Shown piece after piece: positions 25,792-33,742 of a DNA stretch of 44,612 bases. The notes beneath the pieces are model-generated. The model was given only the letters and a program-made list of their open reading frames with translations, did no database searches and was not told the origin of the DNA. This stretch comes from an uncultured Blastocatellia bacterium (GTDB lineage: Bacteria; Acidobacteriota; Blastocatellia; Chloracidobacteriales; Chloracidobacteriaceae): positions 1 through 44,612 of the forward strand of contig CALGZC010000041.1 in the NCBI GenBank assembly GCA_937934745.1, read 5' to 3'. The translations under genes and the position numbers were made by a program. Each line of letters starts with the position of its first letter. Position 1 is the stretch's first letter.

Positions 25792-28700
25792 ATGCTTCCG
25801 GTTGGCGTTCGTCGTTCACCTGCTCCACTGCGCGTTGGAGTATGTTTTGCACTTCTCCTGGTCGGCATCTGCGGATCGCCGGGGGTGTTTGCGCCAGCAT
25901 CGCGTCTGACCGGACGCACGGCTGACGATGATCCGTGGCGGGAAACACTGCAGTTTGTCGCCCAGGTCACACGCCGCGATGGAGGTCTGCAACCGGAGCG
26001 CCGATTGGCATCCGGAGCTGCCATGCTCGACCTCGGCGACGGCTTTCAGCACGTCGTGCTGGCGCGGCGCGAGGCCGACGGACGGATCAGCGTCGCCTGT
26101 GTCGGCAGCGTACCCGAAGCAGAGGCGTTTTTGCGCGGCAAAACGAACGGACGACCGGGAGAACCCACCGATCACGAGCAGCCTGACCCGTTCCCCGGCG
26201 GCGACATCGTCTTGCCCCCCACACAGATGCAAGTCGGGATGGCAACCGGCCCGGCAGTTCGGCGCGAGAGTACTCAGGGTACTACGATTCTCATTCGTAA
26301 TCAGGATGAACCCGGCATCGGGTTCAATGATCCAACGCCGGTGACGCCGGTCGGCGGCAATCCCGGTACAACTCTTGGTCAGCAGCGCCTCAACGTCTTT
26401 CAACGCGCAGCTGAAATTTGGGGTGCGACACTCCGCAGCAACGTGCCAATTGTCGTCAACGGACGATTTACGTCGCTGGCCAGTGGGGTGCTCGGCTCAG
26501 CCGGGACAACCTCAATCTTTCGCGACTTTCCCAACGCACCGTTTAGCAACACCTGGTATCACTATGCGCTGGCCAATGCGCTTGCCGGCCAAGATTTGGC
26601 ACCGCAGGAGCCGCCACGTGCCCAAATCACCACCAACTTCAGTACAAACTTCAATTTCTACCTTGGGCTGGACAACAATGCGCCTCCCAACCAAGTAGAT
26701 TTACTCACCGTGGTTCTACACGAGTTCGCCCACGGTTTGGGGTTCAGTACCTTTGTTGATTCAGCAAACGGACGCAATGCAGGTGCTACCAATGACAATC
26801 CCGACGGCGGCTTTACGGATTGTTATGCGCGGTTACTGCGCGACGAGAACCTCAACCTCAATTGGCACCAGATGACCGCAGCGCAGCGGCAGGCGTCAGC
26901 CATCAACACCGGGAACTTGACTTGGGTAGGAACGACGACGCAGAGCGCCCTGCCGCTGCTGCTCGAGCCGGCACCGGTGTTGCGTATCGAGCGCGAGCCA
27001 CCGGTCTTCATCAATGTCAACCAAGCGACCTTCGGTGGCGCTATCACGCTTGGCGGCCTGACACGTTCGGTGATCGCCGCACAACCCACCCTAGCTTGCG
27101 GTGCTTTGTCAAACCCCGGCGCGGTCAGCGGGAACTTCGCCCTTGTGGATCGCGGCGAATGTCCGTTTGTGGAGAAAGCACTGAACGTCCAACAAGCCGG
27201 CGCACAGGGGGTCATTATTGCCAACAATAGCGCAGGTAGCTTCATTCCAGGTGGAACTGCACCGGATGTCACAATTCCGGTGGTTGGGATTACGCAGGCC
27301 GACGGCGAAACCATACGCAGCTTCCTGGCCGGCGGGAATGTGACAGCAACGCTGCGGCTCGATCCCACTCGCCTATCCGGAACAACCAACGGGCGGATTC
27401 GGATATTTGCCCCGAATCCGCGCCAAGCCGGCTCATCAGTTTCACACTGGGATAATACCGTCCGGCCACGCCTGCTGATGGAACCGGCGATTAATCCACT
27501 GTTGCCGCGCACGCAGGACTTAACACTCAACCTCCTTCGGGACATTGGCTGGACGGTGAACCCAATTTTCTCATCCGGCGGTGCCACCTTTCCGCCGAGC
27601 GGTTCTAGTACACCCCAGTCCGTCACCATCAATGCCACCGGCGAGTGGACTGTTTCGGGGATCCCGGATTGGGTGACGGGCTTCCCGGTGGCCGGCAACC
27701 TCCTGACCAGGGTGAGCTTTCAGGTGGCACCGAATCCGGGAGCGCAGCGTGTGGCAACCCTGACCCTCAACCCCGGCGGCAACACCTTTACAATTGTGCA
27801 GGGTGGTGCAACAGATGCCGCGCCTAGCTTCACCAGTCCCGGTGCAATTGTCTTGACGGTCGGACAGCCATCGAGCTTCATCGTCACGGCAACCGGCAGC
27901 CCGGCGCCTACAGTAGCCCTGGCGGGCGGCAACCTACCACCTGGCGTGACATTCACCGGTAGCATCGGCAGTGCCATTCTCGCCGGCACGCCGACGCCTA
28001 GCACAGCCGGGACGTACGCCCTTGTTCTTCAGGCGACAAATAGCCTTGGAACGGCAACTCAAAACCTTACGCTGACGGTGAGTCAGGGCGCGTGCGCCTT
28101 CACGGTTGCACCGACCATGCTAAGCGTTGGCGGTGAAGCAGCCTCAACGGCGACGGTCACGGTGACAACCGGACCGAATTGCGTCTGGGAGGCAACGGTG
28201 CGCAACATTGATGCCCCGTGGATTAAGCTTGTCTCTGCGCAGTTGTCCGGCGGGCAAACGGTCCTGCCGCGCATGGTGGCAAACCTCGGCGATCCGGCAC
28301 GCCGCCTGGCCATTTCTGGCTTCGGTCACGGTGTTGTGTCCTTTGTCGTCGGGCGCAACCCAAGCCCACTACCACGCTCCGGGACGCTCTTTGTTGCCGG
28401 ACAGGCCATCACCGTCACGCAGCTTGGATCGGCAGGGCCAAGTGCGCCGGTCGGGGCGACAATGGCGATGTTTCGCCCATCAAACGGCTACATGTACCTC
28501 AAGAACCGGCTCATCTCTGATTTTGCCGATCAGGATTTCTTTTACGGCCTGACAGGTGACGTGCCGATTGCAGGCGATTGGGATGGCGACGGCATTGATA
28601 CGCCGGGCATTTACCGGAATGTCAACGGTGTGATGACGTTCTTCCTGATCAACAACAATACGGGTGGGTTTGCGGATATATCGTTTGCTTTTGGCGGTGT

Positions 28701-29211
28701 CGGTGACATCCCCATTGCTGGCGACTGGGATGGAAACGGCACCGTGACGTGCGGGGTATATCGCCCTGGGGTTCAGACGTTCTTTCTGCGGAATGCGCTC
28801 GCAGGCGGGAATCCCGATTTGGTCGTCACTATTACCGGCGCACAGGCAACGGACTACCCGATAGCCGGGCGATGGACGGCCACAAGCAACATAACAGGAC
28901 TGGGATTGTACCGGCCCAGCACCGGGCGGTTCTTGCTGAAGAATGCTAATGTCAGTGGTGCTCCGGACGCCGACTTCGTCATGACGACGACCGGTGAGTT
29001 CGTTGCGGCAGTCGCAGGAGATTGGACACGCCAGGGCTTTTCAGCAATCGGCGTCGTCGTCAACCTTGGCGGCACAATTCAGTTTCAGTTGCGGAACTCA
29101 AATACAAGTGGCGTAGCGGATATTCGGGTCAACTACGGCACAGCGGGTGACATCCCACTGATCGGAAACTGGGATGGACAGCCAAAGCCGCCACCGGTGT
29201 CCATCCCATAA
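25792..29211 (+). CDS. Large secreted multidomain zinc metallopeptidase-like protein (catalytic + PA insert + BACON/Ig-like + FG-GAP-like repeats)
   Basis: 1139 residues with a signal peptide (basic start, core VGVCFALLLVGICG). The zinc motif HEFAHGLGF is at residues ~310-318; the residue where metzincins have their third ligand is Thr, so the third ligand is uncertain. A PA domain (about 435-515; LVDRGECPFVEKALNVQQAG, GVIIANN) interrupts the catalytic region, which resumes around 549-563 with SHWDNTVRPRLLMEP. Then follow a BACON-like domain (~590-676), a putative Ig domain (~676-763, AGTYALVLQATNS), another BACON-like domain (~768-880), and about five C-terminal repeats of ~48 residues with PIAGDWDGDG and GIYR motifs (~890-1135). 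Probably an extracellular protease or adhesin; substrate unknown. A strong terminator follows at 29218. Confidence 0.8.
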   Translation: MLPVGVRRSPAPLRVGVCFALLLVGICGSPGVFAPASRLTGRTADDDPWRETLQFVAQVTRRDGGLQPERRLASGAAMLDLGDGFQHVVLARREADGRISVACVGSVPEAEAFLRGKTNGRPGEPTDHEQPDPFPGGDIVLPPTQMQVGMATGPAVRRESTQGTTILIRNQDEPGIGFNDPTPVTPVGGNPGTTLGQQRLNVFQRAAEIWGATLRSNVPIVVNGRFTSLASGVLGSAGTTSIFRDFPNAPFSNTWYHYALANALAGQDLAPQEPPRAQITTNFSTNFNFYLGLDNNAPPNQVDLLTVVLHEFAHGLGFSTFVDSANGRNAGATNDNPDGGFTDCYARLLRDENLNLNWHQMTAAQRQASAINTGNLTWVGTTTQSALPLLLEPAPVLRIEREPPVFINVNQATFGGAITLGGLTRSVIAAQPTLACGALSNPGAVSGNFALVDRGECPFVEKALNVQQAGAQGVIIANNSAGSFIPGGTAPDVTIPVVGITQADGETIRSFLAGGNVTATLRLDPTRLSGTTNGRIRIFAPNPRQAGSSVSHWDNTVRPRLLMEPAINPLLPRTQDLTLNLLRDIGWTVNPIFSSGGATFPPSGSSTPQSVTINATGEWTVSGIPDWVTGFPVAGNLLTRVSFQVAPNPGAQRVATLTLNPGGNTFTIVQGGATDAAPSFTSPGAIVLTVGQPSSFIVTATGSPAPTVALAGGNLPPGVTFTGSIGSAILAGTPTPSTAGTYALVLQATNSLGTATQNLTLTVSQGACAFTVAPTMLSVGGEAASTATVTVTTGPNCVWEATVRNIDAPWIKLVSAQLSGGQTVLPRMVANLGDPARRLAISGFGHGVVSFVVGRNPSPLPRSGTLFVAGQAITVTQLGSAGPSAPVGATMAMFRPSNGYMYLKNRLISDFADQDFFYGLTGDVPIAGDWDGDGIDTPGIYRNVNGVMTFFLINNNTGGFADISFAFGGVGDIPIAGDWDGNGTVTCGVYRPGVQTFFLRNALAGGNPDLVVTITGAQATDYPIAGRWTATSNITGLGLYRPSTGRFLLKNANVSGAPDADFVMTTTGEFVAAVAGDWTRQGFSAIGVVVNLGGTIQFQLRNSNTSGVADIRVNYGTAGDIPLIGNWDGQPKPPPVSIP

Positions 29212-29217
29212 CCAAAA

Positions 29218-29243
29218 GAGGGGCAGCAATTTTGCTGCCCCTC
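29218..29243. terminator. Strong bidirectional intrinsic terminator
   Basis: GAGGGGCAGCA (29218-29228) and TGCTGCCCCTC (29233-29243) form a perfect 11-bp stem with a 4-nt loop. On the minus strand it is followed by TTTT, fitting termination of the Pro-rich gene at 29293; on the plus strand it lies 7 nt after the peptidase stop. Confidence 0.85.
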
Positions 29244-29292
29244 ATCTGTTGCCTCCTTCACCGATCTGGGCAACAGTGACTGCCCGGAAAAG

Positions 29293-30033
29293 CTAGGGGC
29301 GCCTACCGAGTCGGATGCCGCTGCCTGACGAGGGTATCGGCATGTGGATGGCTCCGCCAGACGGTTGGCTTTGCGGTGCACCTGGCATCACTTGTGGGAT
29401 GGAATCGAGGTGGTGATGACCTTGGTTCATGTGCTCTATGTATTGCTGCAGCTCCAGGAGGTGCCGCATTACCGGAGACATCTCTGGAGCCGATGGTCTC
29501 GGCGGCGGTGTTTGGCGCAGCATCCATCGCTGTTGTGTTGGCAGCGCCATCGGTGACTGTAGCGACTGGCCCGGCAGCGGTGTTTCTGCCGGCGCGTAGC
29601 TACCTGCCGACGGCCAAGCTGACCAGAACGGCGGATAGGTATCTCCTGCCGGTGTGTTGGCCGATATTCTGGCGCTGGGCACTCGGGTCGTCATGAAAGG
29701 CGCGGCGACTCCCCGTGGATCAGCAATGATGGCGGGTGGAACGTGTGGACTGTAAGGCAAAGGTGGTGGCGCCTGGCCCTGCCTCTCAGCTTGTCGCTGC
29801 ATTTCCTGATAACGTTTGGCATCAACCAACCCCTGCTGAATACCGATTGGAAGGTCTGATACGTCGGTCGGCGGCGGCGGCGTGACGCCAGATGGCGCAA
29901 CGCTGCGGACGACAGGTTTCTGATGGGACTGTGACTTAACGGCGGTGACCTGCTGCCCCAAAGCAGTTGCAGATGGAATGGCAATCAATGTCCCCAGCGC
30001 CAAGCTGACGAGGTTGAACTTCTGGTTCATCAT
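29293..30033 (-). CDS. Exported proline-rich protein of unknown function (paralog A)
   Basis: The ATG at 30031-30033 has GGAGG 5 nt upstream, so I dropped the longer frame. Signal peptide: MMNQKFNLVSLALGTLIAI, cleavage after TALGQ. A short conserved block (SDLPIGIQQGLVDAKRYQEM followed by QRQAERQG) is the only ordered-looking part; the rest is Pro/Ser/Gln-rich with a His-rich stretch near the C-terminus (HMNQGHHHLDS) and is probably disordered. The block recurs in the neighbour at 30183-30737. Probably periplasmic or surface-exposed. Function unknown. The gene ends at the strong terminator at 29218. Confidence 0.65.
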   Translation of the reverse strand: MMNQKFNLVSLALGTLIAIPSATALGQQVTAVKSQSHQKPVVRSVAPSGVTPPPPTDVSDLPIGIQQGLVDAKRYQEMQRQAERQGQAPPPLPYSPHVPPAIIADPRGVAAPFMTTRVPSARISANTPAGDTYPPFWSAWPSAGSYAPAETPLPGQSLQSPMALPTQQRWMLRQTPPPRPSAPEMSPVMRHLLELQQYIEHMNQGHHHLDSIPQVMPGAPQSQPSGGAIHMPIPSSGSGIRLGRRP

Positions 30034-30182
30034 TCGGTCCTCCCCATTCGTTGGTTTCCTGAGAGATGGGCAATTTGGGACAAATATCTCAACGCACTTT
30101 ACGGGCACATACGTGCCGCATGTTTCCATTGTGTCTCAGGTGTATGTTTTTGGAGGTCAACCCGACCTAGGCGGTACTCTGT

Positions 30183-30737
30183 TTACTGTAGGGCGTTAGG
30201 ACTGGCCGGTTTTTTTGGGCGTGGCCACGTCCGAATGACAGTCTTACCGTCAGCAGGCTGTGGTGGAGGAGAAGCCTGTGATCCAGTGGCATTGCCATTC
30301 GAATTGCCGTTTTGCGGTGGTGGTTGAGATTCAGCAGGCGGTGGCATCGGCTGGGAAACCATTTGCTCAGGTGCAGTTGGCAGCTCTGGCAGAGACTCCT
30401 CCAGAGTGGATTCCTCCGGCGGCAGCCACGGCAAGCCTTTCCGGCGCGCCTCCGCTTCTGCCCGGCGGCGGGCCGCTGCCTCACGGCGGTATTGCTCTTG
30501 TAAGCGTTTGACTTCACCGAGACTTTCCTGTACTCCGAGCGGTAAATCCGCGTCCGACGGTGCAGAAGACGGTTGATCGGGGTTTGGCCGGGGCGGCAGG
30601 CGTTTTCTCACCACCCTGCCCTTGCCCGGCTTAGCTACCGCCGCTCCTTCCTGGGCCCAACCGACGAGGGGAAGCAGACTAAGGCCAACACCGAGTACCC
30701 CACCAATCCAGAAAAGCCGATGTTCACTGTCCGGCAT
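30183..30737 (-). CDS. Exported proline-rich protein of unknown function (paralog B)
   Basis: 184 residues. Starts MPDSEHRLFWIGGVLGVGLS, with a hydrophobic segment to VGWAQ that looks like a signal peptide. Basic and Pro-rich sequence follows, then the block SDADLPLGVQESLGEVKRLQ extended by EQYRREAAARRRAEAEARRK, a likely short coiled coil. The C-terminal ~85 residues are Pro/Glu/Gln-rich. It shares the DLPxGxQ...K-R-x-QE block and overall layout with the protein at 29293-30033, so the two are probably ancient tandem duplicates. Function unknown. It may be transcribed with hemC upstream (130 bp apart). Confidence 0.6.
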   Translation of the reverse strand: MPDSEHRLFWIGGVLGVGLSLLPLVGWAQEGAAVAKPGKGRVVRKRLPPRPNPDQPSSAPSDADLPLGVQESLGEVKRLQEQYRREAAARRRAEAEARRKGLPWLPPEESTLEESLPELPTAPEQMVSQPMPPPAESQPPPQNGNSNGNATGSQASPPPQPADGKTVIRTWPRPKKPASPNALQ

Positions 30738-30867
30738 GCCGGCCTGCCTCCTTCCTGTGCGCTAGGTGAGCCGTTGTCAACTGCACGAATCCTGGGCGAA
30801 TCCTGGGAAAGAAGCACCGGTTCGTCAAGCGCTGCCGGACGCCACAGTGAGGTGACTACGGTTGAAT

Positions 30868-31833
30868 TCAATGCGGACGCACATCAAGTTCGGCCAACAG
30901 CTCAGCGCCCCCCTGACGTAACACACGCTCGGCCAGTTCTTTGCCGATGTCCTCGGCAAAGCGGGCGTCTCCGGTCAGTTCGTCCTGCACAACACACGTC
31001 CCATCAACCCGTGCCACAAGGCCACGCAGCCGCAGACGGCCTTCGTTGTCAACCACAGCATGGGCAGCAATGGGCACTTGGCAGCCGCCACCTAGGCCGT
31101 GCAGAAAAGCGCGCTCGGCTTCGCACGCCTGCCAAGTTGCCTGGTGAGCGAGAACCTGCACGGCGGCGCGGGTCGCCGCATCCTGTTCACGAACCTCAAT
31201 CCCTAAGGCCCCCTGTCCGACGGCCGGCAGCATGACATCGGTCGGAATACGCTGGACGATATGCGCTTCAAAGCCCAGGCGTGCCAAACCGGCCGCAGCC
31301 AGAATAATCGCGTCATAGTGCCCTTCGGTCAGGCGTTGCAAGCGCGTGCCGACATTACCCCGGAGATCGACCAGCCGGAGGTCAGGCCGGCGGGCAAGCA
31401 GTTGCGCCTGCCGGCGCAGACTGCTCGTGCCGATCACCGCTTTGGGAGGCAGATCGTCCAGAGACTGAATCCCCTCGCGGGCCACCAGCGCATCGCGGAC
31501 ATCCTCCCGCCGCGTCACACAACCCAGCACCAAACCCTCCGGCAAACGGGTCGGGAGGTCTTTCAAACTGTGGACGGCTATGTCAACGACGCCTGCCAGC
31601 AGAGCCTCTTCAATCTCCTTAGTGAAGACACCCTTGCCACCGATCTGCGCGAGCGGCGCGTCAAGTATGGCATCGCCGGTGGTCTTGATGACCTGGATGG
31701 CAATCCGGCGTGTCGGGACGGCTTCCTCCAGTTGCGCCTTAACCCATTCAGCCTGCCAGAGCGCCAGGGCGCTGCCGCGTGAGCCGATCACTAGGTCGGC
31801 GTCAGGTCTGGGGATGGAAACTGTTGGCTTCAT
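30868..31833 (-). CDS. hemC: Hydroxymethylbilane synthase (porphobilinogen deaminase)
   Basis: Condenses four porphobilinogens into hydroxymethylbilane for heme and (bacterio)chlorophyll precursors. Seen: VIGSRGSALALWQAEWVKAQ, IKTTGDAILDAPLAQIGGKG, VFTKEIEEALL, and the dipyrromethane-cofactor Cys in GLGGGCQVPIAAHA (near residue 252). The 321-residue length is typical. hemD does not follow. The gene stands between the Pro-rich pair and the methyltransferase. Confidence 0.95.
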   Translation of the reverse strand: MKPTVSIPRPDADLVIGSRGSALALWQAEWVKAQLEEAVPTRRIAIQVIKTTGDAILDAPLAQIGGKGVFTKEIEEALLAGVVDIAVHSLKDLPTRLPEGLVLGCVTRREDVRDALVAREGIQSLDDLPPKAVIGTSSLRRQAQLLARRPDLRLVDLRGNVGTRLQRLTEGHYDAIILAAAGLARLGFEAHIVQRIPTDVMLPAVGQGALGIEVREQDAATRAAVQVLAHQATWQACEAERAFLHGLGGGCQVPIAAHAVVDNEGRLRLRGLVARVDGTCVVQDELTGDARFAEDIGKELAERVLRQGGAELLAELDVRPH

Positions 31834-31920
31834 GCACGCACCAAAGAGTACGCAAAGTCACAAACACTCTGAACCTAGCCTATATCGCACCGCTCCAATT
31901 CACGACGAAAAAATCCGACC

Positions 31921-31950
31921 GGTTGGCTGAGTCATGGTTGGCTGAGTCAT
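31921..31950. repeat. 15-bp tandem duplication covering a stop codon
   Basis: Two exact copies of GGTTGGCTGAGTCAT (31921-31935, 31936-31950), followed by a partial GGTTTGC. The second copy contains the stop codon of the minus-strand methyltransferase (31947-31949), so the duplication lies right at that gene's 3' end. Confidence 0.9.
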
Positions 31951-32495
31951 GGTTTGCGGAAAGCAAAAAAGTTGTTCAAACCCAACTGGAAGCGACGGTG
32001 CACCAGGAGTTCAAACCCGGCCCGTTCAAAGATCTCGCGGGTACGTGTCACATCAAAACCATAATGCGCTTCGGTTTCCATCCCGTCGAGCAAACGCAAG
32101 GCTATGAGGACATCGAGAATCCGGTCAACAAACGGGTGGGGGACGGTGATCAGGAGCTTTCCCCCGGAGCGCAGAACGGCGGCGCAGGCCCGCGCAAAGG
32201 CATCAAGTTCAGCAGCCGGGATGTGCTCAAGCAGCGCCAGCAACGTTACAGCGTCAAACGGTTCTGCGGGGTAGGGCAGGTCTTCGGGAAAACGCCCGCA
32301 AATCAGTTGCATGCGTTCGGTGGACTGTGCCGGATTGGCTTCGGGATCAATCCCTACGTAGCTTTTGAAGTCGCGCAGCGTGCGCGCCAGCGCACCGTCA
32401 AACGCCCCAATGTCGAGAATCCGGTCGGTCGGGGCCAGATGCGGACGTACAACAGCTATCCGCCAACGCTGCAAGTAGTAGTCCAGTGCTTTCAC
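31947..32495 (-). CDS. Class I SAM-dependent methyltransferase
   Basis: 182 residues, small Rossmann methyltransferase: ILDIGAFDGALARTL is motif I, VGIDPEANP follows as motif II, then FDAVTLLALLEHIP (motif IV/post-I) and LRSGGKLLITVPHP. Similar to Methyltransf_11/ubiE-like enzymes acting on small molecules or sugars. It sits 45 bp after the glycosyltransferase on the same strand, so it may modify the same glycolipid or polyprenyl-sugar product, but this is inferred from position only. Confidence 0.85.
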   Translation of the reverse strand: MKALDYYLQRWRIAVVRPHLAPTDRILDIGAFDGALARTLRDFKSYVGIDPEANPAQSTERMQLICGRFPEDLPYPAEPFDAVTLLALLEHIPAAELDAFARACAAVLRSGGKLLITVPHPFVDRILDVLIALRLLDGMETEAHYGFDVTRTREIFERAGFELLVHRRFQLGLNNFFAFRKP

Positions 32496-32540
32496 CGGTT
32501 GTCACCACGTTTCTTATGTCCGGCACACGTGCCTTGTCCG

Positions 32541-33719
32541 TCACATGCGCCGGATGCGCAGTCCGAGCACGCTCAGGAACAGGCTGGCAAGTATGGTTTC
32601 GCAGCCCAGCATCAGGCAGAGTGCAGATGGAATGACAAGACGTAATGTACGGGCGGTATCGAGCGGCCCGTAGGCGACCTCGTTCCACGAAGCAACGGCC
32701 GTCACCGAGCCGATCAAACCACCGAGCGTCAGCAGGCCACCAACGAGCAGGCCGGTTTCCAAGGTGATATATTTGAACAGCCGCGTCAGCCGTGGGTCTT
32801 CCGGGAGCAAGCCTTCATTGATGGCAAAGACTTTAGCAAGAAGCGCAAACGTCACACATTGAAAACCGATCAGGACGGCCAACGCCGCATAAAGCAACGT
32901 ATGAACATCTAAGACGACTCCCGCGATGCGCTGCGGGCCCGGTAACAGCCATGCGCCGACGGTCAGCCCCAACACCATGAGCACCAGCCCCGGATAGAGG
33001 AACAACCAGCGCGGGCTGTACAGCAGCATGAAGCGCAAATGCCGCCAGCCGTCGCGCCACGGACGCAGGTGCGGTGGGCGTGAGCGTCCATCAGGGGCAA
33101 GCGTCGTCGGCACTTCGGCAATGCGCATCCCCATCAGCGTTGCCTTGATGACCATCTCCGAGGCAAACTCCATGCCGGTTGTCCGCAAGTCCATTTTCTT
33201 GAACGCCTCCAGCGAGTAGCCACGCAAGCCGCAGTGGAAATCGCCGGCCGGACAGCGGAAGAAAAGCTGCCCGATACCGGTCAGCACCGGATTGCCGATG
33301 TAGCGGTTTTTCCAAGGCATGGCACCGGGTTGAATGCCGCCCTTGAAACGATTGCCCATCACCAGGTCATAGCCGGCGCGCAGCTTCTCAAGAAACGGCA
33401 TCAGGTTTGAAAAATCATAGCTGTCATCGGAATCGCCCATAATGACGTAGCGCCCACGCGCGGCGAGCGTCGCCCCATAGAGTGCCGCGCCGTAACCACG
33501 GATTGGGACTTGCACGACACGCGCGCCGAGCTTTTCCGCAATCGCCTGTGAACCATCTGTTGAGCCGTTGTCGCCGATGACGACTTCGCCGGCTACCCCG
33601 TGCTGTGCGAGAAATCCCTGGGCCTTGCGAATACAGGTGGCCAGCGTTTCAGCCTCGTTCAGGCAAGGCATGACAATTGTCAACTCGATTGGAGAGGCTT
33701 CTGATGAAGCAGCGGACAT
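32541..33719 (-). CDS. Membrane-bound glycosyltransferase, GT2 family (polyprenyl-phosphate type)
   Basis: Starts ELTIVMPCLNEAETLATCI with the GT2 fold; the metal-binding DxD-like motif is GDSDDSYDF and the acceptor-side motif is FHCGLRGYSLEAFKKMDL. About four membrane segments occupy the last ~150 residues (WLFLYPGLVLMVLGLTVGAW and following), as in dolichol-phosphate-mannose or UDP-sugar:undecaprenyl-phosphate transferases with a C-terminal anchor. 392 residues. Followed by the methyltransferase; preceded by the phosphatase gene 23 bp away. Confidence 0.88.
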   Translation of the reverse strand: MSAASSEASPIELTIVMPCLNEAETLATCIRKAQGFLAQHGVAGEVVIGDNGSTDGSQAIAEKLGARVVQVPIRGYGAALYGATLAARGRYVIMGDSDDSYDFSNLMPFLEKLRAGYDLVMGNRFKGGIQPGAMPWKNRYIGNPVLTGIGQLFFRCPAGDFHCGLRGYSLEAFKKMDLRTTGMEFASEMVIKATLMGMRIAEVPTTLAPDGRSRPPHLRPWRDGWRHLRFMLLYSPRWLFLYPGLVLMVLGLTVGAWLLPGPQRIAGVVLDVHTLLYAALAVLIGFQCVTFALLAKVFAINEGLLPEDPRLTRLFKYITLETGLLVGGLLTLGGLIGSVTAVASWNEVAYGPLDTARTLRLVIPSALCLMLGCETILASLFLSVLGLRIRRM

Positions 33720-33742
33720 TGACCGTCAGAGTAGCGGGGCAA

